A stretch of DNA of 64,000 nucleotides, taken from assembly GCA_023398815.1 (NCBI GenBank), contig JAEWRW010000026.1:1-64000 (forward strand). The letters run 5' to 3'. Positions 9,200-18,094 of the stretch are shown here, one piece after another. Numbering within the stretch: position 1 is the first letter of the stretch; the number at the start of each line of letters is the position of its first letter. The position numbers and the translations under genes are program-made. The notes beneath the pieces were generated by a model. That model did no database searches. It was not told the origin of the DNA and was given only the letters and a program-made list of their open reading frames with translations. The DNA comes from Bacillota bacterium (GTDB taxonomy: Bacteria; Bacillota; Clostridia; Christensenellales; UMGS416).

Positions 9200-10012
9200 A
9201 TGCAACAAGGCTGGCAATGGTGGTATTTCGCTCTTTGGGTGTATGTGCTGGGGCTGTGCATAGGCTCGTTCCTCAACGTCTGCATCTGGCGCATCCCACG
9301 CAAGATCTCCCTGCGTAAGCCACCCTCCCACTGCCCGGCCTGCAACGCGCGGCTGACGGCGCGAGACCTGATTCCGGTGGTCAGCTACCTTGCCCTGCGT
9401 GGCCGGTGCCGCCACTGCGGCGCACCCATCGCCCCGCGCTACCCCACGGTGGAGCTGCTGACGGGTCTGCTGTACCTTCTCTGCTACTGCGTGCTGCCAG
9501 AACTCCGGCAGTTGCTGCCCGCCCTGGTGCTGGTGTCCGTGCTCATCCCGGTGGCCTTCATCGATGCCGAGCACAGCATCATCCCCAATGGGCTCATGCT
9601 CTTCGGCCTAGCGGCGGGCCTTCTGTGCCTGGCCTTCTTCCACCCCCAAACCTGGCGCACCGATCTGACCGGGGCGCTGGCGGCAGCGGGGCTGCTGTTC
9701 CTGGTGGATGTGCTCTCCCGCCTGCTCCTTCGCAAGGAAGGCATGGGCGGCGGGGACGTGAAGCTCATGGCGGTGGTGGGGCTCTACCTGGGGCTGCGGC
9801 TGGTGCTGCTGGCGCTGCTGCTGGCGGTGGTGGCTGGGGGCCTGGTGGGTGGGGTGCTGCTGCTGACAAAGAAAGTGAAGCCCGGCGGTTATTTCCCCTT
9901 CGGCCCGTTCCTGGCCGTCGGTTCCTTCGTGGCCCTGCTCTTTGGCGAGGAAATCCTCGCCGGTTACGCACTCTGGATTCAAATGCTGGTAGGATTGATG
10001 ATCGGCTCATGA
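9200..10012 (+). CDS. pilD: Prepilin peptidase/N-methyltransferase PilD
   Basis: This 270-aa polytopic aspartic protease cleaves prepilin leaders and methylates the new N terminus. The cytoplasmic N-terminal domain has the zinc motif CPAC (about 48-51) and CRHC (about 70-73). One catalytic Asp is in FIDAEH and the second in GGGDVKLMA, both typical of the family. Its stop overlaps the next ATG by ATGA. Substrates in this locus are pilA and the two following minor pilins. Confidence 0.94.
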   Translation: MQQGWQWWYFALWVYVLGLCIGSFLNVCIWRIPRKISLRKPPSHCPACNARLTARDLIPVVSYLALRGRCRHCGAPIAPRYPTVELLTGLLYLLCYCVLPELRQLLPALVLVSVLIPVAFIDAEHSIIPNGLMLFGLAAGLLCLAFFHPQTWRTDLTGALAAAGLLFLVDVLSRLLLRKEGMGGGDVKLMAVVGLYLGLRLVLLALLLAVVAGGLVGGVLLLTKKVKPGGYFPFGPFLAVGSFVALLFGEEILAGYALWIQMLVGLMIGS

Positions 10013-10743
10013 AAAGGCTATCCCCCCTACAAAACGAAAAAGGCATGACGCTGCTGGAGGTGCTGGTCGCCGTCTTCATTCTGGCGATCATCGCGCTGCC
10101 CCTGCTGAACCTGATGGCGGCCAACATCCGCACGACCCAAAGCGCTGAACAGATTGTGGGCAGCGCCTATACCGCGCAATCTCTGGCGGAAGAGCTGTAT
10201 GCCAAAAGCTACACGGAACTCTTCGCCTCCCAATACAGCAAACAACCCTACCACGGCAAGTTTGCCTCGGTCAAAGTCGTGCCCTCGGGCTCCTACCCCG
10301 ACCTGGTGGGCGGCGGACAGGCCTGCTACGCCCACCTGATCTTCCAGGGTGGCAGTGCCACCTTTGTGGGGCCTGACGGCGTGCTCAAGACCGGCTCGGC
10401 GGGCAACGTGTCGCTCTCCGTCTCCGGCACGGGGTACTCGGTGTCGGGCGGTGTGTCGCTGAGTGGTACCAAGCCCGGCAAGCCGCTGGTGCTCATCGTC
10501 AACACCGGTTCTGCGGCGCTGCCCGGGGCCTTCACCATCACCGTGAGCGGCGCGGCGTGTGCGCTCTACCGCGCCCCCAGCCAGGAGGTCACGGTGGATG
10601 GCGCGTCCCACTTGGCCGAGTATGCCAATGACACGCCGCCCAAGACCATGATGGTCAGCGCCGTGTGCATGGTGTATGACAGTGCCGGCAGCGGCAGTCC
10701 CTCCAGCGCCGCCGAGCCCAGCCTGGAGGTGACGGTACGATGA
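10009..10743 (+). CDS. Minor prepilin (PilV-like)
   Basis: This is a 244-aa protein with a prepilin signal NEKG|MTLLEVLVAVFILAIIALPLL, with Glu at +5. Its larger C-terminal region is rich in Gly, Ser, Thr and Val and looks like beta-structure. Minor pilins of this size usually prime or cap the pilus. The start overlaps pilD (ATGA), and its stop overlaps the next gene the same way. The PilV-like name rests on position and size only. Confidence 0.85.
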   Translation: MKRLSPLQNEKGMTLLEVLVAVFILAIIALPLLNLMAANIRTTQSAEQIVGSAYTAQSLAEELYAKSYTELFASQYSKQPYHGKFASVKVVPSGSYPDLVGGGQACYAHLIFQGGSATFVGPDGVLKTGSAGNVSLSVSGTGYSVSGGVSLSGTKPGKPLVLIVNTGSAALPGAFTITVSGAACALYRAPSQEVTVDGASHLAEYANDTPPKTMMVSAVCMVYDSAGSGSPSSAAEPSLEVTVR

Positions 10744-11153
10744 GAAACTACCGTCTCAACCGCAAAGGCGTGACGCTGGTGGAGCTGCTCATTGCCGTGG
10801 GGCTGCTGGCGGTGGTCATCACCGGGGCCTACTCCCTGCTGACGCTGGGCATCAAAAGCTACAACCAACACACCGAATCCTCCGTCAGCCAGACCGCCCT
10901 GCGCGAGGCGGCGCTGCACCTCTCCAAGGTTGTGAAGAACGCGCCGGACGGCTCAGTCTCCACCGATGGGGCGACGGTAACGGCCGATGGTGGTGTCTAC
11001 CGCGTGTCCGGCGGGGCGCTGTACTACGGCAGCAGCCTGGTTGCCCGCAACATCACCTCCCTCACGGCCACTCTCACCGATACCATCCTCACCGTGACGC
11101 TGACAGCCGACGACGGCCAGACACTGGAGACGTCGCTGCACACCAGCCCCTGA
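10740..11153 (+). CDS. Minor prepilin (PilW/GspJ-like)
   Basis: This is a 137-aa protein with the prepilin signal NRKG|VTLVELLIAVGLLAVVITGAY and Glu at +5. After the helix it has GIKSYNQHT and a short beta-rich domain. GspJ and PilW proteins also begin with VTLVELLIA, which suggests a priming role. It is translationally coupled to the genes on both sides. I cannot separate PilW from other minor pilins without a search. Confidence 0.85.
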   Translation: MRNYRLNRKGVTLVELLIAVGLLAVVITGAYSLLTLGIKSYNQHTESSVSQTALREAALHLSKVVKNAPDGSVSTDGATVTADGGVYRVSGGALYYGSSLVARNITSLTATLTDTILTVTLTADDGQTLETSLHTSP

Positions 11154-11166
11154 AAGGAGCATGGCC

Positions 11167-12861
11167 ATGAACCGCAAACGAAATGCAACCGTTCTCATGA
11201 ACAACCGTGGCTCGGCGCTGCTCACGACCTTTCTGGTGCTCATCGTGCTGGTGGCGCTGGGGCTGGCGATGACCACGCTGGCGGTGGCAAACTACCAGCA
11301 ATCCACAACCATCGACAACTACGAGCGCAACTACTACTCCGCCGAGGGCGCGGCCCAGCTGGCGCTCGATAACCTCAAGCGCGAGGTGCGGGACTATTAC
11401 AACGACATGGCCATCGCCCGCGCCAATACCGCCAACCTGACCGAATACAACGTGCTGTACGACAACTTCTTTGCCAACATCCGCAGCAACGCGGCGGCTT
11501 CCTTTGCCGACCCTGAGGTGGCTGTGTACGCCGGTGTTGGGCCCGACACCGTCTCCACCACCTACCTCACGCCGGCCAAGATTGACAGCGACACCTACCG
11601 GTTCACCATCGAATCCACCGCCACCGGCGCCCGCGCCGCCCGCACGGTCACGGCCTCCATCGTCATCAAGCGCAACGGCATCACCTACATCCCCGGCAGC
11701 CTTCCCCCGCCCTACGGCGAGCAGTCGCTCATCGCGGGTGGGACGCTGGACTTGACTTCTGCTAGCGCTGTACACATCAACAATTCATTGGGCACTGGTA
11801 ACGGCTCCATCTTGGTGGGCGACTACAAGAGCAGAAATAGCGCCATTACCACCCCCGAACAGGCCTACGCCGCCGAAACCTGGCGTGATGGTCTCTATAT
11901 GAACAATCGCTCGGCCGGTGGGTGGATTGACCCAATGACGATCATGGGCATCGCCTGGAACGAGAGTTACCCGGGCTTTACCAAGCCCGCGCCAGCCGTG
12001 GTGACGCCGTCCATTGCGGTCATCACCAATGGTCAAACTGTAACGGACAGCAATTTCCCCAAGGATAAGAAAAACAAGCCCATTATTCCCTCCCCGCTCT
12101 ATCTGGAAGGCGCAGCCGGTGCCTTCTACACCGTGAGCGGTATGGACGTGACCGGCGGTGGGCAGTTCGTATCCGACAAGGCGTTGACGCTGACCGGGGG
12201 CAGTGGCTACAAGGGTACCTCCGGCAACTGGCTGACGCTGTACGGCGGCGGGAACGTGAACATTGGCAGCACGACGATTGGCTATGTGCGCCTTTATTGC
12301 GATGGGGATTTCACCTGGGGTGGCTCGGCCAGCGGCCCAGTGGAGGTCTACTGCAAGGGCAATGTGACGATCAACGGCATCGTGATGAAAAACTGCAAAA
12401 TCGTCTGTGGTGGCAATGTGTCCATCTCCGGGGGGAATTCTACGGACGTCACACTCTACTGCAAAGGCGACCTCAATGACAGCTCCACCAACCGCACCAA
12501 CGCACAGTATTATGTGGGCGGTGAATACAAGATGACCGGCGGCAACTTCATCGGTGAATCACTGGTGTATGCAGAGAAGAAGCTGTCCCTGGAGAGCACC
12601 TGTAGCGGCTTCTTCTACACCAACGGCGATGCGGTCATCTATTCCGGCGCTGGCATTACCGGGCAGTTGGTGGCCAAGGGAAATGTGAAAGTCAACGGTT
12701 CCTTTGACTTCAAGTACGACGGGTCCATCGTCAATGCCGCCTTGGACAAGCTGGACGGCACACCGCTGGATACCTCAGGCACTACCAGGGAGCCCCAGCT
12801 CATTCAGCCGGTCAACGGTGCCATCTTCATGAGTGAGACCGACCCCAAGGACAAGGATTAA
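11167..12861 (+). CDS. PilX-like pilus-associated protein with repetitive beta domain
   Basis: This is a 564-aa protein. The N terminus (NNRGSALLTTFLVLIVLVALG, then YYSAEGAAQLALD) is that of PilX_N proteins, which have a pilin-like helix without the usual Glu at +5. From about residue 330 to 500 there are successive short strands with GGNV, YCKGNV and CKGDL units, which look like a right-handed beta-helix or polymer-forming domain. Several Cys lie in register. A role as pilus-tip or adhesive subunit is inference. The second ATG at 11167 fits AAGGAG better than 11161. Confidence 0.8.
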   Translation: MNRKRNATVLMNNRGSALLTTFLVLIVLVALGLAMTTLAVANYQQSTTIDNYERNYYSAEGAAQLALDNLKREVRDYYNDMAIARANTANLTEYNVLYDNFFANIRSNAAASFADPEVAVYAGVGPDTVSTTYLTPAKIDSDTYRFTIESTATGARAARTVTASIVIKRNGITYIPGSLPPPYGEQSLIAGGTLDLTSASAVHINNSLGTGNGSILVGDYKSRNSAITTPEQAYAAETWRDGLYMNNRSAGGWIDPMTIMGIAWNESYPGFTKPAPAVVTPSIAVITNGQTVTDSNFPKDKKNKPIIPSPLYLEGAAGAFYTVSGMDVTGGGQFVSDKALTLTGGSGYKGTSGNWLTLYGGGNVNIGSTTIGYVRLYCDGDFTWGGSASGPVEVYCKGNVTINGIVMKNCKIVCGGNVSISGGNSTDVTLYCKGDLNDSSTNRTNAQYYVGGEYKMTGGNFIGESLVYAEKKLSLESTCSGFFYTNGDAVIYSGAGITGQLVAKGNVKVNGSFDFKYDGSIVNAALDKLDGTPLDTSGTTREPQLIQPVNGAIFMSETDPKDKD

Positions 12862-12882
12862 CGCATCCGAGAGGAGCTTCCC

Positions 12883-13899
12883 ATGCAGATCCAAACGAAA
12901 AAGCTCATCGGCGTCGACATCGGCTCGGCCGCCGTGAAGGCCGTGCGCAGCACCGGCGGTGCCCAGGGCTGGCGCTTCGGCTGGGCCACCATGCCCGAGG
13001 GCGTGCTCGTTGGCAACCAGATTCAGTCCCCCGCCCTGCTGGGGCAAGCCGTCAAGCGGGCCATTGCCGACGGGCGGCTGGGCGGCGGCCCGGTGGCGCT
13101 GACGCTGAGTGGCAACGACGTCATCATCCGCCACACCACCCTGCCCAAGATGACGCCCGAGCAATTGCGGCAAAACGTGATTGACGAGATCTCCGGCTAT
13201 CTGGCGGTGGACCCCACGCTCTACACCATCGACTACAAGGTGCAGGACGTGCTGCAGGAGGGCGACGCCACCCAATACCGCGTGATGATTGTGGCGGTGC
13301 AGAACAGCACCCTGGCCGCCTATGTGCAGGCCCTCAAGACGGCGGGGCTGCGGGTGGCGTCGGTGGATGTATCCGCCAACGCCAAGGAGAAGCTCGTGAA
13401 CCTGCTGACCGGCCAGCCGCGCAACTGCGTAGTGATGGACCTAGGCATGCAGAGCACCACCACCGATACCTACCATCAGGGGCGGTTCTACGTCAACAAG
13501 ATCAGCACCGTGGGGCTCAACACCGCGGTGAACACCCTGGCTGCCACCCTGCAGACCGACACCACCACGGCCTGGGAGCGGCTCCGCGCCGGCGACCCCA
13601 GCCCCGAAGCCGTCGCCGCCCTGGGCGACTACCTGGAGCAGATGCTCTTTGATTCCCTTCGCGTCATTGATTACTTCCGCTCCCGCAATGGCATGGCGGC
13701 CATCGACCGGTTTTACCTGTGCGGGGGCGGCGCGGCCATCCCCGGCATCGCGGGCCTGATTGCCGAGCGCGCGGGGCAGGCGGTGGAGCTGCTGACCCAA
13801 CCGCTGTCCCCCTTCTTTGGGGCGGGCGATAGCGCCAACCCCTGGTTGAGCGGTGCGGCAGCGGCGGTCGGCGCAACCCTGACGGAGGTGGAAGGCTGA
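12883..13899 (+). CDS. pilM: Type IV pilus assembly protein PilM
   Basis: This 338-aa actin-like cytoplasmic protein binds the N-terminal tail of PilN. It starts with the phosphate-1 motif GVDIGSAAVKAV, has VVMDLGMQSTTT as the phosphate-2 region and FYLCGGGAAIPG as the adenosine motif. The length is typical. GAGGAG precedes the ATG. The stop overlaps the pilN start by one base. Confidence 0.93.
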   Translation: MQIQTKKLIGVDIGSAAVKAVRSTGGAQGWRFGWATMPEGVLVGNQIQSPALLGQAVKRAIADGRLGGGPVALTLSGNDVIIRHTTLPKMTPEQLRQNVIDEISGYLAVDPTLYTIDYKVQDVLQEGDATQYRVMIVAVQNSTLAAYVQALKTAGLRVASVDVSANAKEKLVNLLTGQPRNCVVMDLGMQSTTTDTYHQGRFYVNKISTVGLNTAVNTLAATLQTDTTTAWERLRAGDPSPEAVAALGDYLEQMLFDSLRVIDYFRSRNGMAAIDRFYLCGGGAAIPGIAGLIAERAGQAVELLTQPLSPFFGAGDSANPWLSGAAAAVGATLTEVEG

Positions 13900-14639
13900 T
13901 GAGCATGCAATCTGTGACACCGCCCCGGCGGCAAACCTCCGGCAGTTTCCGCCTCGCCAGCTCCACCACCCTCAAGCGGGATATCAACCTTGTCTCCAAC
14001 GAGGCAGCCAAGGCGCGGGCCAGCCGCCGTGTGGCCTTCCTGCTGCTGGGGCTGTTGGTGGCGGCTCTGGTGGGTTACGTGGCTTTCGCCGTACCGCTGA
14101 TGCTGGAGCGGAACCTCAACCGTGAGCTGCAGCAGGCCCAGAGCCAACTGGACGGCACCGCGGCTGACACCCAATTCACCGACCTCACCGCCCAGCGCGA
14201 CCAGGTCAAGGCGATGGTAGCCCTCTTCGCCACCCTGGAGAGTGAGGATGTCTCGCCCGCCGAACTCTTGACCCTGCTGCAGGGTGTCTGCCCTGAGAGT
14301 GTCACCCTGCTGAGCGTCTCCATGACGACCGACGGCATCCAGCTCATCGGCCATGCCAAGGCTGACCGCGACGTGGCCCAGGTCGTGGTGAACCTGCAGC
14401 AAAGCGGGGTGTTCCAGAGCGTTGCCCTCCTCTCGGTGGAGGACGCCGAGCCGCTGCAGAAGATGGCAGCCGATACCGCTGCCACCGACGCGCCCGCCGC
14501 CACGCCCCAGCCCATCCTGCGATCGTTCACGGTGAGTGCGGCCTTCCCCCCGCGCACCAACCCGCTGACCGCACCGGTGGACAGCGCGGCACCCACCGCC
14601 ACCACGGCGGAATCCACCCAAGGCGGTGACAACCCATGA
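13899..14639 (+). CDS. pilN: Type IV pilus assembly protein PilN
   Basis: This is a 246-aa bitopic protein. Its cytoplasmic tail ends in the conserved INLVSNEAAKARASRR, the PilM-docking segment near residues 28-45. One transmembrane helix (about 47-68), a coiled coil and a ferredoxin-like domain follow. The C-terminal tail is Pro, Thr and Ala rich. It overlaps pilM by one base and pilO by ATGA. It couples the cytoplasmic actin-like ring to the extracytoplasmic PilO. Confidence 0.88.
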   Translation: MSMQSVTPPRRQTSGSFRLASSTTLKRDINLVSNEAAKARASRRVAFLLLGLLVAALVGYVAFAVPLMLERNLNRELQQAQSQLDGTAADTQFTDLTAQRDQVKAMVALFATLESEDVSPAELLTLLQGVCPESVTLLSVSMTTDGIQLIGHAKADRDVAQVVVNLQQSGVFQSVALLSVEDAEPLQKMAADTAATDAPAATPQPILRSFTVSAAFPPRTNPLTAPVDSAAPTATTAESTQGGDNP

Positions 14640-15319
14640 CACTGAGCAAACGCGAGAAATATCTGCTAATCTTTGGCGGTCTCTTCGTGGCCATCGTGCT
14701 CTACGCGGTCTACTTCCTGCTGCCTTGGGTACAACGGCAGCAGCTGAGCCAGCAGGCGCTGCAGGATGCCAAACAGCAGGCGCAGATTCATGAATTCCAG
14801 GCCCAGGCCCAAAGCAAGGTGCAGACGGAACTTGAAAGCCTGAACGCCGAGTTGGCCAGTGAGACAGCGACGGTACCCACCGGCATGGACAGTGCCCGAA
14901 TGCTGTTGTACCTCAATGAACTCTTCGACAGCAACGCGTCCGATGTGCAGTACACCTTCGACGCCGAGGAGAAGAGCAACGGTTCGGTGCTCTACCAAAC
15001 CGTTGCCGTCGACTTCGTGGCCACCGAGGCCAACCTCAACAAGATACTGACCACCCTGGCGGAAGAGAAGCTCTACAACAAAGTGCAGGTCTTCCAAACT
15101 ACCTACCGTACCGACCTAGGGGCCGAGGAAGCTGAGCAAATACAGACCGGCGGCAAAGAAGCGATGGACAAGCCCGCCGCCACAGCCACGGTGGAGCCCC
15201 TGAAGGTGCATTTGGAGACCTACTTTATCGCCCTGCCGGCGGCGGAGGGGCAGACGGCCGAGCCGGCACTGACCCCTGGCAGTGAAACGCGGGATGGGGA
15301 GTTGTTCCCAACGGATTGA
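14636..15319 (+). CDS. pilO: Type IV pilus assembly protein PilO
   Basis: This is a 227-aa bitopic protein. A short cytoplasmic LSKREKYLL is followed by a helix (about 10-28), a Gln-rich coiled coil (about 35-75) and a ferredoxin-like domain. This is the standard PilO layout and position, although sequence identity in the family is low. It dimerises with PilN. It is the last gene of the locus and is followed by a structured repeat and a terminator. Confidence 0.85.
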   Translation: MTLSKREKYLLIFGGLFVAIVLYAVYFLLPWVQRQQLSQQALQDAKQQAQIHEFQAQAQSKVQTELESLNAELASETATVPTGMDSARMLLYLNELFDSNASDVQYTFDAEEKSNGSVLYQTVAVDFVATEANLNKILTTLAEEKLYNKVQVFQTTYRTDLGAEEAEQIQTGGKEAMDKPAATATVEPLKVHLETYFIALPAAEGQTAEPALTPGSETRDGELFPTD

Positions 15320-15327
15320 GCATACTT

Positions 15328-15742
15328 CCGCGGCTGTCACTGTTGCGACAGCCGCGATTCAGACAGCTTGTTCTCGCTACTGCCAAATCGCCGTTCACGC
15401 CTTACGCGCCGTCCTGGCGCTAAGGCATTGCGTTGCAATGCCTTCACGGCGTGACGGTTGGACACGCATCCGGCGTGTCCGATTCGCCGCACATGTCGCC
15501 GACTCTCAGTCCCGCGTTGCGGCAGACGATTCATCAGAATCGTTGAGAGCAATGCGAGCAATACGAAGTATTGCGATGGACCGACCGCAAAATACAGCGC
15601 TCATGCAGGTTACTAGGGGTACGTTACGTCTGCGGGCGGGGTTTTCATATCTGCTCGTACCAGCGCTTTCTTTCCTCCCGCCGAATGAATCGGCGGGAGG
15701 TTCGCTGCCCACTGCTCATTCTAGTGGGTTTGTTGACACTCT
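15328..15742 (+). repeat. Dispersed structured repeat, copy A (expanded)
   Basis: This copy has the common start (CTGTTGCGACAGCCGCG, then ATTCAGACAGCTTGTTCTCG), the common middle (CGCCGCACATGTCGCC and GGTACGTTACG), the hairpin at 15674-15700 and the common end TGACACTCT. It carries about 200 bp not found in the other copies (about 15385-15590), which is a run of further inverted repeats. No coding frame is shared with the other copies. Confidence 0.85.
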
Positions 15743-15776
15743 AACGGCCGGGCATGCGCCCGGCCGTTTCCTTTTT
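15743..15776 (+). terminator. Terminator at the end of the pilus locus
   Basis: AACGGCCGGGC, loop ATGC and GCCCGGCCGTT are followed by TTCCTTTTT on the + strand. It directly abuts the end of repeat copy A. Confidence 0.85.
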
Positions 15777-15800
15777 CTCAAGTTGATAAGCCCAGTCCGT

Positions 15801-16286
15801 CTACTGCAAGGCGCGGATCTCGTCGGCCAGCTCCTGCCGCGGGGGCACACCGATGCTCGCGCCCACGAACCCATGCACCGCGCGCAGCGTGCCGCCCCGC
15901 GCGGCCACCCAGCGGCGAAGCCGCTCCACCGCCTTGGGCGCGCTGGCGCTGGGGTCGGCCTGCACGGTGTAGAGCACAACCTCCCGCCCGGCGAGCGACG
16001 CGCGCCGCAGGAAGCTGTGCACCGCCGGTGCTGGCTGGCCCGCCCAGATGGGCGTCAGCAGGTGGACGACCTTCGCATCTCCCAGTTCGTCCCAGGGTGC
16101 GCCCGCCAACCGGCTGCCCAGACCCAGCATCGCCGCCATGGCCCCACGCATCACCGCGCCGTTGTCGGTGCCACGGTGCTTTGTCTCCCGCAGGGCGATT
16201 ATCCGCCCCCCGGTGGCCTCCGCCAGGGCCTGGGCTGCCAGGGCACAGTTGCCGCCGAAGCTGTAATACACGACGACTGAATCCAT
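15801..16286 (-). CDS. Flavodoxin-like protein
   Basis: This is a 161-aa cytoplasmic protein with a flavodoxin fold. The N-terminal VVYYSFGGNC is the FMN-phosphate loop, in a variant form. LLTPIWAGQPAPAVHSFL matches the second FMN-binding loop. It could carry electrons or act as a small FMN reductase; the sequence does not decide. AAGGAG sits 9 nt before the ATG. It is divergent from galT and shares the short AT-rich control region. Confidence 0.8.
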   Translation of the reverse strand: MDSVVVYYSFGGNCALAAQALAEATGGRIIALRETKHRGTDNGAVMRGAMAAMLGLGSRLAGAPWDELGDAKVVHLLTPIWAGQPAPAVHSFLRRASLAGREVVLYTVQADPSASAPKAVERLRRWVAARGGTLRAVHGFVGASIGVPPRQELADEIRALQ

Positions 16287-16320
16287 ATCTGCACACTCCT
16301 TCTCTTCAGGACGCCGCGCC

Positions 16321-16366
16321 TTTTCAAAACGCGACCGATTGTATATACTATACGCATAAGTATATC
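16321..16366. promoter_or_regulatory. Divergent promoter region of galT and the flavodoxin gene
   Basis: Two overlapping + strand promoters fit: TTTTCA-17-TATACT (16321-16349) and TTGTAT-16-TATATC (16339-16366). TATACT-N9-AGTATA forms an inverted repeat that could be an operator. The choice of start is open. Confidence 0.45.
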
Positions 16367-16386
16367 ATGATGCTGGAGAATGATCT

Positions 16387-17928
16387 ATGCTGACGCAACA
16401 GGATGCCGCCCAAGGGGTGGAGCGGCTGCTTCAATATGGCCTGCGGGTGGGGATGCTGACGGGGCTGGACGTGCCCTTGGCGCGAAACGCCCTGCTGGAT
16501 GCCCTGCGGCTACCCGAGCCCGCCACTGCCCCCCGCCCCGACGACCCGCAGGAACTGGCCGCCGTGCTGGACCCCCTGCTGGCGTACGCCGTGCAGCAGG
16601 GCATCATCGAGAACGACACCGAGACCGAACGTGACCTCTTTGACACCCGCCTTATGGGCTGCATGATGCCCCGCCCCTCGGAGATCAGCGAGCGCTTTGA
16701 CGAGATTGAGGCCGACCAGGGTGTCAAGGCCGCCTGCGACTGGTTTTATCAGTTCAACATCGACAGTGGCTATATCCGCGCCGACCGTGTGGCCCACAAC
16801 ATCGCCTGGACCCAGGACAGCCCCTACGGTGCCATGCAGATCACCATCAATCTGAGCAAGCCCGAGAAGGACCCCCGCGAGGTGGCCCGCTTAAAGACCC
16901 TGCCACAGGTGGGCTACCCCAAATGTATGCTGTGCGTGGACAACGTGGGTTACCCCGGGCGGCTGAACCACCCGGCCCGCCAGACGCTGCGGATGCTGCC
17001 GCTGCGCCTGAACGACGAGCCTTGGTACTTCCAGTATTCCCCCTATGTCTACTACCAGGAGCACTGCATCGTGCTGCGGCAGGAGCATGTGCCCATGCAC
17101 ATCTGCCGGGAGACGTTCGTGCGCCTGCTGGAGTTCCTGCAGCGCTTCCCCCACTACTTCATTGGCTCCAACGCCGGCATTCCCATCGTGGGCGGTTCCA
17201 TCCTGAACCACGACCACTTCCAGGGTGGGGTGTGGACAATGCCCATGGCCGAGGCTCCCATCGACCAGCCATTGCAGACCGCTGGCGTTGCGGGGTTGAC
17301 GGCGGGCATCGTGCGCTGGCCCATGTCGGTGCTGCGGCTGCGGCACGCCGACCCGGCGGTGCTCGTCGACGTGGCCGACCGGGTGTTCACCACCTGGCTG
17401 GGATATGACGACCACGGGCTCGAGATCCATGCCCACACCGGCGATACCCCGCACAACGCCATCACCCCCATCGCCCGCATGCGGGACGGCCAGTATGAGC
17501 TGGACCTGGTGCTGCGCAACAACCGCACCAGCGACGAGCACCCGATGGGCATCTTCCACGTGCATGGCGACCTGCACCACATCAAGCGGGAGAACATCGG
17601 TCTCATCGAGGTCATGGGCCTCTTCATCCTGCCTGGACGCCTGCAGGAGGAGTTCGACGGCCTGGCGCGCATTCTCTGCGGGCAGGATGCCCTGGACAGC
17701 GCGGCGCTGGCCGACGAGACCCACCCTCTGCAAAAACACCTGCCCTGGCTCACACGAATGCTGGCCGAGGGCGAAGCCGCGAGCTACGACGAGGCGATGG
17801 AGCGCATCCGCACCCAGTGCGGGCAGTTCTGCGTCCGTCTGCTGCACGACTGCGGCGTCTTCAAGGACGACTCCGCCGGCCGGTCGGGATTCCTGCGGTT
17901 CCTGGGTTCGGTCGGGTTCACGTCCTGA
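16387..17928 (+). CDS. galT: Galactose-1-phosphate uridylyltransferase, class II
   Basis: This 513-aa enzyme exchanges UMP between UDP-glucose and galactose-1-phosphate in the Leloir pathway. The size and N-terminal region are those of the class II GalT found in Firmicutes, not the 350-aa class I enzyme. The motif ILNHDHFQGG (about residue 272) and the later HVHGDLHHIK are seen. galK and galE are not next to it. GGAG precedes the ATG at 16387. A GC-rich terminator follows. Confidence 0.93.
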   Translation: MLTQQDAAQGVERLLQYGLRVGMLTGLDVPLARNALLDALRLPEPATAPRPDDPQELAAVLDPLLAYAVQQGIIENDTETERDLFDTRLMGCMMPRPSEISERFDEIEADQGVKAACDWFYQFNIDSGYIRADRVAHNIAWTQDSPYGAMQITINLSKPEKDPREVARLKTLPQVGYPKCMLCVDNVGYPGRLNHPARQTLRMLPLRLNDEPWYFQYSPYVYYQEHCIVLRQEHVPMHICRETFVRLLEFLQRFPHYFIGSNAGIPIVGGSILNHDHFQGGVWTMPMAEAPIDQPLQTAGVAGLTAGIVRWPMSVLRLRHADPAVLVDVADRVFTTWLGYDDHGLEIHAHTGDTPHNAITPIARMRDGQYELDLVLRNNRTSDEHPMGIFHVHGDLHHIKRENIGLIEVMGLFILPGRLQEEFDGLARILCGQDALDSAALADETHPLQKHLPWLTRMLAEGEAASYDEAMERIRTQCGQFCVRLLHDCGVFKDDSAGRSGFLRFLGSVGFTS

Positions 17929-17992
17929 AGCATTCCTTTCGCATCCGCCGCTACAGTGACGGACGCATTTTGATGGCGTTGGCCATACGGCA

Positions 17993-18028
17993 GGGGCGGG
18001 GAAATCTCCGCCCCGGTTTTGTCTTTTG
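17993..18028 (+). terminator. Terminator of galT
   Basis: GGGGCGGGG, loop AAAT and CTCCGCCCC (one G-U pair) are followed by GGTTTTGTCTTTT. Confidence 0.8.
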
Positions 18029-18035
18029 TGTCGGA

Positions 18036-18064
18036 TTGCATTTTCCGCATCTGCAAGGTATCAT
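18036..18064 (+). promoter_or_regulatory. Promoter of dcd
   Basis: TTGCAT, a 17-bp spacer and TATCAT end 30 bp before the dcd start. The -35 begins right behind the galT terminator. Confidence 0.65.
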
Positions 18065-18094
18065 CAGGAAAACGATGGCAAGGGGAAACGCGAG

